A stretch of DNA of 64,000 bases from Antitrichia curtipendula. Taxonomy: Eukaryota > Streptophyta > Bryopsida > Hypnales > Leucodontaceae. Below the pieces are notes generated by a model. It made no database searches. It saw only the letters and a list, made by a program, of their open reading frames with translations, and was not told the origin of the DNA. The stretch's first letter is position 1. Each line of letters begins with the position of its first letter. The position numbers and the translations under genes are program-made. The stretch covers positions 21,266,001-21,330,000 of the forward strand of contig OX579637.1 in the NCBI GenBank assembly GCA_951230915.1, in the 5' to 3' direction. Positions 53,682 to 64,000 of this stretch are shown piece by piece.

Positions 53682-56600
53682 CATGCCCTGTAGTTTGGGG
53701 ATCCAAATTCAAATGTCATGGAATTTGTCGGCCAATTGACTAGTTCCAAAAAAATGTACAAGTTGTAAATAATCCCCACATGTAGAATCTATGTGGGGAT
53801 TCCATTCTTGCCGCAATATGCTAATTTTATTACGTGCGTGAAATATTAAGTGGATCCGTCATGCCCTATAGTTTAGGGATCCAAATTGAAATGTCATGGA
53901 ATTTGTTGGCCAATTGACTAGTTCCAAAAAAATGTACAAGTTGTAAATAATCCCCACATGTAGAATCTATGTGGGGATTCCATTCTTGCCGCAATATGCT
54001 AATTTTATTACGTGCGTGAAATATTAAGTGGATCCGTCATGCCCTATAGTTTAGGGATCCAAATTGAAATGTCATGGAATTTGTTGGCCAATTGACTAGT
54101 TCCAAAAAAATGTACAAGTTGTAAATAATCCCCACATGTAGAATCTATGTGGGGATTCCATTCTTGCCGCAATACGCTAATTTTATTACGTGCATGAAAT
54201 ATTAAGTGGATCCGTCATGCCCTGTAGTTTAGGGATCCAAATTGAAATGTCATGGAATTTGTCGGCCAATTGACTAGTTCCAAAAAAATGTACAAGTTGT
54301 AAATAATCCCCACATGTAGAATCCATGTGGGGATTCCATTCTTGCCGCAATATGCTAATTTTATTACGTGCGTGAAATATTAAGTGGATCCGTCATGCCC
54401 TATAGTTTAGGGATCCAAATTCAAATGTCATGGAATTTGTTGGCCAATTGACTAGTTCCAAAAAAATGTACAAGTTGTAAATAATCCCCACATGTAGAAT
54501 CTATGTGGGGATTCCATTCTTGCCGCAATATGCTAATTTTATTACGTGCGTGAAATATTAAGTGGATCCGTCATGCCCTATAGTTTAGGGATCCAAATTC
54601 AAATGTCATGGAATTTGTTGGCCAATTGACTAGTTCCAAAAAAATGTACAAGTTGTAAATAATCCCCACATGTAGAATCTATGTGGGGATTCCATTCTTG
54701 CCGCAATACGCTAATTTTATTACGTGCATGAAATATTAAGAGGATCCGTCATGCCCTGTAGTTTGGGGATCCAAATTGAAATGTCATGGAATTTGTCGGC
54801 CAATTGACTAGTTCCAAAAAAATGTACAAGTTGTAAATAATCCCCACATGTAGAATCTATGTGGGGATTCCATTCTTGCCGCAATACGCTAATTTTATTA
54901 CGTGCATAAAATATTAAGTGGATCCGTCATGCCCTGTAGTTTGGGGATCCAAATTGAAATGTCATGGAATTTGTCGGCCAATTGACTAGTTCCAAAAAAA
55001 TGTACAAGTTGTAAATAATCCCTACATGTAGAATCCATGTGGGGATTCCATTCTTGCCGCAATATGCTAATTTTATTACGTGCGTGAAATATTAAGTGGA
55101 TCCGTCATGCCCTATAGTTTAGGGATCCAAATTGAAATGTCATGGAATTTGTTGGCCAATTGACTAGTTCCAAAAAAATGTACAAGTTGTAAATAATCCC
55201 CACATGTAGAATCTATGTGGGGATTCCATTCTTGCCGCAATACGCTAATTTTATTACGTGCATGAAATATTAAGAGGATCCGTCATGCCCTGTAGTTTGG
55301 GGATCCAAATTGAAATGTCATGGAATTTGTCGGCCAATTGACTAGTTCCAAAAAAATGTACAAGTTGTAAATAATCCCCACATGTAGAATCCATGTGGGG
55401 ATTCCATTCTTGCCGCAATATGCTAATTTTATTACGTGCGTGAAATATTAAGTGGATCCGTCATGCCCTATAGTTTAGGGATCCAAATTCAAATGTCATG
55501 GAATTCGTTGGCCAATTGACTAGTTCCAAAAAAATGTACAAGTTGTAAATAATCCCCACATGTAGAATCTATGTGGGGATTCCATTCTTGCCGCAATATG
55601 CTAATTTTATTACGTGCGTGAAATATTAAGTGGATCCGTCATGCCCTATAGTTAAGGGATCCAAATTCAAATGTCATGGAATTTGTTGGCCAATTGACTA
55701 GTTCCAAAAAAATGTACAAGTTGTAAATAATCCCCACATGTAGAATCTATGTGGGGATTCCATTCTTGCCGCAATATGCTAATTTTATTACGTGCGTGAA
55801 ATATTAAGTGGATCCGTCATGCCCTATAGTTTAGGGATCCAAATTGAAATGTCATGGAATTTGTTGGCCAATTGACTAGTTCCAAAAAAATGTACAAGTT
55901 GTAAATAATCCCCACATGTAGAATCTATGTGGGGATTCCATGCTTGCCGCAATACGCTAATTTTATTACGTGCATGAAATATTAAGAGGATCCGTCATGC
56001 CCTGTAGTTTGGGGATCCAAATTGAAATGTCATGGAATTTGTCGGCCAATTGACTAGTTCCAAAAAAATGTACAAGTTGTAAATAATCCCCACATGTAGA
56101 ATCTATGTGGGGATTCCATTCTTGCCGCAATACGCTAATTTTATTACGTGCATGAAATATTAAGAGGATCCGTCATGCCCTGTAGTTTGGGGATCCAAAT
56201 TGAAATGTCATGGAATTTGTCGGCCAATTGACTAGTTCCAAAAAAATGTACAAGTTGTAAATAATCCCCACATGTAGAATCTATGTGGGGATTCCATTCT
56301 TGCCGCAATATGCTAATTTTATTACGTGCGTGAAATATTAAGTGGATCCGTCATGCCCTGTAGTTTGGGGATCCAAATTCAAATGTCATGGAATTTGTCG
56401 GCCAATTGACTAGTTCCAAAAAAATGTACAAGTTGTAAATAATCCCCACATGTAGAATCTATGTGGGGATTCCATTCTTGCCGCAATATGCTAATTTTAT
56501 TACGTGCGTGAAATATTAAGTGGATCCGTCATGCCCTATAGTTTAGGGATCCAAATTGAAATGTCATGGAATTTGTTGGCCAATTGACTAGTTCCAAAAA

Positions 56601-59565
56601 AATGTACAAGTTGTAAATAATCCCCACATGTAGAATCTATGTGGGGATTCCATTCTTGCCGCAATACGCTAATTTTATTACGTGCATGAAATATTAAGAG
56701 GATCCGTCATGCCCTGTAGTTTGGGGATCCAAATTGAAATGTCATGGAATTTGTCGGCCAATTGACTAGTTCCAAAAAAATGTACAAGTTGTAAATAATC
56801 CCCACATGTAGAATCTATGTGGGGATTCCATTCTTGCCGCAATACGCTAATTTTATTACGTGCATGAAATATTAAGTGGATCCGTCATGCCCTGTAGTTT
56901 GGGGATCCAAATTGAAATGTCATGGAATTTGTCGGCCAATTGACTAGTTCCAAAAAAATGTACAAGTTGTAAATAATCCCCACATGTAGAATCCATGTGG
57001 GGATTCCATTCTTGCCGCAATATGCTAATTTTATTACGTGCGTGAAATATTAAGTGGATCCGTCATGCCCTATAGTTTAGGGATCCAAATTCAAATGTCA
57101 TGGAATTTGTTGGCCAATTGACTAGTTCCAAAAAAATGTACAAGTTGTAAATAATCCCCACATGTAGAATCTATGTGGGGATTCCATTCTTGCCGCAATA
57201 TGCTAATTTTATTACGTGCGTGAAATAATAAGTGGATCCGTCATGCCCTATAGTTTAGGGATCCAAATTCAAATGTCATGGAATTTGTTGGCCAATTGAC
57301 TAGTTCCAAAAAAATGTACAAGTTGTAAATAATCCCCACATGTAGAATCTATGTGGGGATTCCATTCTTGCCGCAATATGCTAATTTTATTACGTGCGTG
57401 AAATATTAAGTGGATCCGTCATGCCCTATAGTTTAGGGATCCAAATTCAAATGTCATGGAATTTGTTGGCCAATTGACTAGTTCCAAAAAAATGTACAAG
57501 TTGTAAATAATCCCCACATGTAGAATCCATGTGGGGATTCCATTCTTGCCGCAATACGCTAATTTTATTACGTGCATGAAATATTAAGAGGATCCGTCAT
57601 GCCCTGTAGTTTGGGGATCCAAATTGAAATGTCATGGAATTTGTTGGCCAATTGACTAGTTCCAAAAAAATGTACAAGTTGTAAATAATCCCCACATGTA
57701 GAATCTATGTGGGGATTCCATTCTTGCCGCAATACGCTAATTTTATTACGTGCATGAAATATTAAGAGGATCCGTCATGCCCTGTAGTTTGGGGATCCAA
57801 ATTGAAATGTCATGGAATTTGTCGGCCAATTGACTAGTTCCAAAAAAATGTACAAGTTGTAAATAATCCCCACATGTAGAATCCATGTGGGGATTCCATT
57901 CTTGCCGCAATATGCTAATTTTATTACGTGCGTGAAATATTAAGAGGATCCGTCATGCCCTGTAGTTTGGGGATCCAAATTGAAATGTCATGGAATTTGT
58001 TGGCCAATTGACTAGTTCCAAAAAAATGTACAAGTTGTAAATAATCCCCACATGTAGAATCTATGTGGGGATTCCATTCTTGCCGCAATACGCTAATTTT
58101 ATTACCTGCATGAAATATTAAGAGGATCCGTCATGCCCTGTAGTTTGGGGATCCAAATTGAAATGTCATGGAATTTGTCGGCCAATTGACTAGTTCCAAA
58201 AAAATGTACAAGTTGTAAATAATCCCCACATGTAGAATCTATGTGGGGATTCCATTCTTGCCGCAATACGCTAATTTTATTACGTGCATGAAATATTAAG
58301 AGGATCCGTCATGCCCTGTAGTTTGGGGATCCAAATTGAAATGTCATGGAATTTGTCGGCCAATTGACTAGTTCCAAAAAAATGTACAAGTTGTAAATAA
58401 TCCCCACATGTAGAATCTATGTGGGGATTCCATTCTTGCCGCAATACGCTAATTTTATTACGTGCATGAAATATTAAGAGGATCCGTCATGCCCTGTAGT
58501 TTGGGGATCCAAATTGAAATGTCATGGAATTTGTCGGCCAATTGACTAGTTCCAAAAAAATGTACAAGTTGTAAATAATCCCCACATGTAAAATCCATGT
58601 GGGGATTCCATTCTTGCCGCAATACGCTAATTTTATTACGTGCATGAAATATTAAGAGGATCCGTCATGCCCTGTAGTTTGGGGATCCAAATTGAAATGT
58701 CATGGAATTTGTCGGTCAATTGACTAGTTCCAAAAAAATGTACAAGTTGTAAATAATCCCCACATGTAGAATCCATGTGGGGATTCCATTCTTGCCGCAA
58801 TATGCTAATTTTATTACGTGCGTGAAATATTAAGAGGATCCGTCATGCCCTGTAGTTTGGGGATCCAAATTGAAATGTCATGGAATTTGTCGGCCAATTG
58901 ACTAGTTCCAAAAAAATGTACAAGTTGTAAATAATCCCCACATGTAGAATCCATGTGGGGATTCCATTCTTGCCGCAATATGCTAATTTTATTACGTGCG
59001 TGAAATATTAAGTGGATCCGTCATGCCCTATAGTTTAGGGATCCAAATTCAAATGTCATGGAATTTGTTGGCCAATTGACTAGTTCCAAAAAAATGTACA
59101 AGTTGTAAATAATCCCCACATGTAGAATCCATGTGGGGATTCCATTCTTGCCGCAATATGCTAATTTTATTACGTGCGTGAAATATTAAGTGGATCCGTC
59201 ATGCCCTATAGTTTAGGGATCCAAATTCAAATGTCATGGAATTTGTTGGCCAATTGACTAGTTCCAAAAAAATGTACAAGTTGTAAATAATCCCCACATG
59301 TAGAATCTATGTGGGGATTCCATTCTTGCCGCAATACGCTAATTTTATTACGTGCATGAAATATTAAGAGGATCCGTCATGCCCTGTAGTTTGGGGATCC
59401 AAATTCAAATGTCATGGAATTTGTCGGCCAATTGACTAGTTCCAAAAAAATGTACAAGTTGTAAATAATCCCCACATGTAGAATCTATGTGGGGATTCCA
59501 TGCTTGCCGCAATATGCTAATTTTATTACGTGCATGAAATATTAAGAGGATCCGTCATGCCCTAT

Positions 59566-60099
59566 AGTTTAGGGATCCAAATTGAAATGTCATGGAATTT
59601 GTTGGCCAATTGACTAGGTCCAAAAAAATGTACAAGTTGTAAATAATCCCCACATGTAGAATCTATGTGGGGATTCCATTCTTGCCGCAATACGCTAATT
59701 TTATTACGTGCATGAAATATTAAGAGGATCCGTCATGCCCTGTAGTTTGGGGATCCAAATTGAAATGTCATGGAATTTGTCGGCCAATTGACTAGTTCCA
59801 AAAAAATGTACAAGTTGTAAATAATCCCCACATGTAGAATCTATGTGGGGATTCCATGCTTGCCGCAATATGCTAATTTTATTACGTGCATGAAATATTA
59901 AGAGGATCCGTCATGCCCTATAGTTTAGGGATCCAAATTGAAATGTCATGGAATTTGTTGGCCAATTGACTAGGTCCAAAAAAATGTACAAGTTGTAAAT
60001 AATCCCCACATGTAGAATCTATGTGGGGATTCCATTCTTGCCGCAATATGCTAATTTTATTACGTGCGTGAAATATTAAGTGGATCCGTCATGCCCTAT
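59566..60099. repeat. Short local repeat marked by ACTAGGTCC
   Basis: The substitution T64 to G in ACTAGTTCC, giving ACTAGGTCC, occurs at 59,615 and 59,971 (two monomers apart) and again at 61,217 (seven monomers later). In each case it sits in a class B monomer next to a class A monomer with CATGCTTGCC. Spread of one substitution over three nearby monomers fits short-range unequal exchange or gene conversion. Confidence 0.6.
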
Positions 60100-62225
60100 A
60101 GTTTAGGGATCCAAATTGAAATGTCATGGAATTTGTTGGCCAATTGACTAGTTCCAAAAAAATGTACAAGTTGTAAATAATCCCCACATGTAGAATCTAT
60201 GTGGGGATTCCATTCTTGCCGCAATACGCTAATTTTATTACGTGCATGAAATATTAAGAGGATCCGTCATGCCCTGTAGTTTGGGGATCCAAATTGAAAT
60301 GTCATGGAATTTGTCGGCCAATTGACTAGTTCCAAAAAAATGTACAAGTTGTAAATAATCCCCACATGTAGAATCCATGTGGGGATTCCATTCTTGCCGC
60401 AATATGCTAATTTTATTACGTGCGTGAAATATTAAGAGGATCCGTCATGCCCTGTAGTTTGGGGATCCAAATTGAAATGTCATGGAATTTGTCGGCCAAT
60501 TGACTAGTTCCAAAAAAATGTACAAGTTGTAAATAATCCCCACATGTAGAATCCATGTGGGGATTCCATTCTTGCCGCAATATGCTAATTTTATTACGTG
60601 CGTGAAATATTAAGTGGATCCGTCATGCCCTATAGTTTAGGGATCCAAATTCAAATGTCATGGAATTTGTTGGCCAATTGACTAGTTCCAAAAAAATGTA
60701 CAAGTTGTAAATAATCCCCACATGTAGAATCCATGTGGGGATTCCATTCCTGCCGCAATATGCTAATTTTATTACGTGCGTGAAATATTAAGTGGATCCG
60801 TCATGCCCTATAGTTTAGGGATCCAAATTGAAATGTCATGGAATTTGTTGGCCAATTGACTAGTTCCAAAAAAATGTACAAGTTGTAAATAATCCCCACA
60901 TGTAGAATCTATGTGGGGATTCCATTCTTGCCGCAATACGCTAATTTTATTACGTGCATGAAATATTAAGAGGATCCGTCATGCCCTGTAGTTTGGGGAT
61001 CCAAATTGAAATGTCATGGAATTCGTCGGCCAATTGACTAGTTCCAAAAAAATGTACAAGTTGTAAATAATCCCCACATGTAGAATCTATGTGGGGATTC
61101 CATGCTTGCCGCAATATGCTAATTTTATTACGTGCATGAAATATTAAGAGGATCCGTCATGCCCTATAGTTTCGGGATCCAAATTCAAATGTCATGGAAT
61201 TTGTTGGCCAATTGACTAGGTCCAAAAAAATGTACAAGTTGTAAATAATCCCCACATGTAGAATCTATGTGGGGATTCCATTCTTGCCGCAATATGCTAA
61301 TTTTATTACGTGCGTGAAATATTAAGTGGATCCGTCATGCCCTATAGTTTAGGGATCCAAATTGAAATGTCATGGAATTTGTTGGCCAATTGACTAGTTC
61401 CAAAAAAATGTACAAGTTGTAAATAATCCCCACATGTAGAATCTATGTGGGGATTCCATTCTTGCCGCAATACGCTAATTTTATTACGTGCATGAAATAT
61501 TAAGAGGATCCGTCATGCCCTGTAGTTTCGAGATCCAAATTGAAATGTCATGGAATTTGTCGGCCAATTGACTAGTTCCAAAAAAATGTACAAGTTGTAA
61601 ATTATCCCCACATGTAGAATCTATGTGGGGATTCTATGCTTGCCGCAATATGCTAATTTTATTACGTGCATGAAATATTAAGAGGATCCGTCATGCCCTA
61701 TAGTTTAGGGATCCAAATTCAAATGTCATGGAATTTGTTGGCCAATTGACTAGTTCCAAAAAAATGTACAAGTTGTAAATAATCCCCACATGTAGAATCT
61801 ATGTGGGGATTCCATTCTTGCCACAATATGCTAATTTTATTACGTGCGTGAAATATTAATTGGATCCGTCATGCCCTATAGTTTAGGGATCCAAATTGAA
61901 ATGTCATGGAATTTGTTGGCCAATTGACTAGTTCCAAAAAAATGTACAAGTTGTAAATAATCCCCACATGTAGAATCTATGTGGGGATTCCATTCTTGCC
62001 GCAATACGCTAATTTTATTACGTGCATGAAATATTAAGAGGATCCGTCATGCCCTGTAGTTTGGGGATCCAAATTGAAATGTCATGGAATTTGTCGGCCA
62101 ATTGACTAGTTCCAAAAAAATGTACAAGTTGTAAATAATCCCCACATGTAGAATCTATGTGGGGATTCCATTCTTGCCGCAATACGCTAATTTTATTACG
62201 TGCATGAAATATTAAGAGGATCCCT

Positions 62226-63649
62226 CATGCCCTGTAGTTTGGGGATCCAAATTGAAATGTCATGGAATTTGTCGGCCAATTGACTAGTTCCAAAAAAATG
62301 TACAAGTTGTAAATAATCCCCACATGTAGAATCTATGTGGGGATTCCATGCTTGCCGCAATATGCTAATTTTATTACGTGCATGAAATATTAAGAGGATC
62401 CGTCATGCCCTATAGTTTGGGGATCCAAATTCAAATGTCATGGAATTTGTCGGCCAATTGTCTAGTTCCAAAAAAATGTACAAGTTGTAAATAATCCCCA
62501 CATGTAGAATCTATGTGGGGATTCCATTCTTGCCGCAATATGCTAATTTTATTACGTGCGTGAAATATTAAGTGGATCCGTCATGCCCTATAGTTTAGGG
62601 ATCCAAATTCAAATGTCATGGAATTTGTTGGCCAATTGACTAGTTCCAAAAAAATGTACAAGTTGTAAATAATCCCCACATGTAGAATCCATGTGGGGAT
62701 TCCATTCTTGCCGCAATATGCTAATTTTATTACGTGCGTGAAATATTAAGTGGATCCGTCATGCCCTATAGTTTAGGGATCCAAATTGAAATGTCATGGA
62801 ATTTGTTGGCCAATTGACTAGTTCCAAAAAAATGTACAAGTTGTAAATAATCCCCACATGTAGAATCTATGTGGGGATTCCATTCTTGCCGCAATACGCT
62901 AATTTTATTACGTGCATGAAATATTAAGAGGATCCCTCATGCCCTGTAGTTTGGGGATCCAAATTGAAATGTCATGGAATTTGTCGGCCAATTGACTAGT
63001 TCCAAAAAAATGTACAAGTTGTAAATAATCCCCACATGTAGAATCTATGTGGGGATTCCATGCTTGCCGCAATATGCTAATTTTATTACGTGCATGAAAT
63101 ATTAAGAGGATCCGTCATGCCCTATAGTTTGGGGATCCAAATTCAAATGTCATGGAATTTGTCGGCCAATTGTCTAGTTCCAAAAAAATGTACAAGTTGT
63201 AAATAATCCCCACATGTAGAATCTATGTGGGGATTCCATTCTTGCCGCAATATGCTAATTTTATTACGTGCGTGAAATATTAAGTGGATCCGTCATGCCC
63301 TATAGTTTAGGGATCCAAATTCAAATGTCATGGAATTTGTTGGCCAATTGACTAGTTCCAAAAAAATGTACAAGTTGTAAATAATCCCCACATGTAGAAT
63401 CTATGTGGGGATTCCATGCTTGCCGCAATATGCTAATTTTATTACGTGCGTGAAATATTAAGTGGATCCGTCATGCCCTATAGTTTAGGGATCCAAATTG
63501 AAATGTCATGGAATTTGTCGGCCAATTGACTAGTTCCAAAAAAATGTACAAGTTGTAAATAATCCCCACATGTAGAATCTATGTGGGGATTCCATTCTTG
63601 CCGCAATACGCTAATTTTATTACGTGCATGAAATATTAAGAGGATCCGT
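62226..63649. repeat. 712-bp (4-monomer) tandem duplication
   Basis: CCCTCATGCCCTG (monomers at 62,226 and 62,938) and TTGTCTAG (near 62,459 and 63,171) recur 712 bp apart. The first two monomers of each copy agree at the sites compared. The third and fourth differ at C/T109, T/G125 and C/T48, so either the duplication has decayed or later exchanges overwrote part of it. Confidence 0.72.
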
Positions 63650-64000
63650 CATGCCCTGTAGTTTGGGGATCCAAATTGAAATGTCATGGAATTTGTCGGC
63701 CAATTGACTAGTTCCAAAAAAATGTACAAGTTGTAAATAATCCCCACATGTAGAATCTATGTGGGGATTCCATTCTTGCCGCAATACGCTAATTTTATTA
63801 CGTGCATGAAATATTAAGAGGATCCGTCATGCCCTGTAGTTTGGGGATCCAAATTGAAATGTCATGGAATTTGTCGGCCAATTGACTAGTTCCAAAAAAA
63901 TGTACAAGTTGTAAATAATCCGCACATGTAGAATCCATGTGGGGATTCCATTCTTGCCGCAATATGCTAATTTTATTACGTGCGTGAAATATTAAGTGGA

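Larger units (their letters stand above)
1..64000. repeat. 178-bp tandem satellite array, 360 head-to-tail monomers
   Basis: The motif CATGCCC recurs at 1, 179, 357, 535 and so on to 63,828, and the intervening sequence aligns over its full length each time. Every monomer is in the same orientation. The consensus composition, counted on the first monomer, is A54 C32 G37 T55 (39% G+C). Landmarks in monomer coordinates are a BamHI-type GGATCC at 18-23 and another at 171-176 (25 bp apart across the monomer junction), SpeI-type ACTAGT at 58-63, an A7 tract at 67-73, TGTACA at 73-78, and a 31-bp dyad at 90-120. The length is typical of nucleosome-scale centromeric satellites of plants and animals. 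Centromeric identity is inferred from size, homogeneity and HOR structure, not shown. No insertion interrupts the array, so all intervals without genes are accounted for by this repeat. Confidence 0.99.
25040..64000. repeat. Homogeneous right array, about 219 monomers
   Basis: From 27,694 to 63,828 the monomer starts are exactly 203 x 178 bp apart, so there is no net indel in 36 kb. The only length change between 25,040 and 27,694 is an 8-bp deletion (CCAATTAACTAAAAATG) seen twice, near 26,167 and 27,583, the second being a copy of the first by segmental duplication. Substitution markers define several nested HORs in this region. Near 25,040-25,900 the monomers are in phase but mix markers of both neighbouring zones, for example CCCGGTAG at 25,044. 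Confidence 0.9.

Noticed and set aside
1..64000. CRISPR array
   Set aside because: The repeat is 178 bp with no unique spacers; the whole unit is conserved. There are no cas-like genes and the sequence is typical of eukaryotic satellite.

Overview
The whole 64,000-base window is one uninterrupted tandem satellite DNA array. A monomer of 178 bp (about 61% A+T) repeats head-to-tail in a single orientation from the first base to the last. Counting a fixed motif (CATGCCC) gives 360 monomers, the last cut 5 bases short by the window edge. I found no gene, RNA gene, transposon, inverted segment or non-satellite island. The two 67-residue open frames in the window are chance readings through one monomer each.

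The organism is a eukaryote. A nucleosome-sized monomer, megasatellite scale, multi-monomer higher-order repeats (HORs) and polymorphism concentrated at CpG sites together fit centromeric or other constitutive heterochromatin in a genome with DNA methylation, most likely a plant. I do not recognise the family: it does not resemble the Arabidopsis 180-bp, rice CentO, Brassica CentBr or human alpha satellite sequences as I know them. Species and centromeric function are inference.

Layout. (1) 1-5,518: homogeneous array of 31 monomers, each 178 bp, with a 13-monomer (2,314 bp) and then a 12-monomer (2,136 bp) period. (2) 5,519-25,039: a diverged block of 110 monomers carrying all of the small indels (59 bp net loss), private monomer subtypes and its own local duplications (1,951 bp, 1,422 bp and 356 bp periods, plus blocks copied about 4.4 and 5.1 kb apart). 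(3) 25,040-64,000: homogeneous array of about 219 monomers, exactly in phase except for one 8-bp deletion that was itself copied by a 1,416-bp duplication. It holds 8-monomer duplications (25.9-31.5 kb), a 13-monomer HOR (37.3-43.2 kb) that is the same sequence as the window start, a second 13-monomer HOR (46-55.6 kb) and a 4-monomer duplication (62.2-63.6 kb).

The monomer is rich in dyad symmetry. A 12-bp perfect inverted repeat with a 7-base loop lies at monomer positions 90-120, and two shorter hairpins change strength with monomer class. Three of the six CpG sites vary by C/T or G/A transition, and two of these vary in strong linkage. The best leads here are structural and evolutionary: how a diverged block came to lie between copies of the same HOR, and whether the dyads matter for chromatin or transcription.
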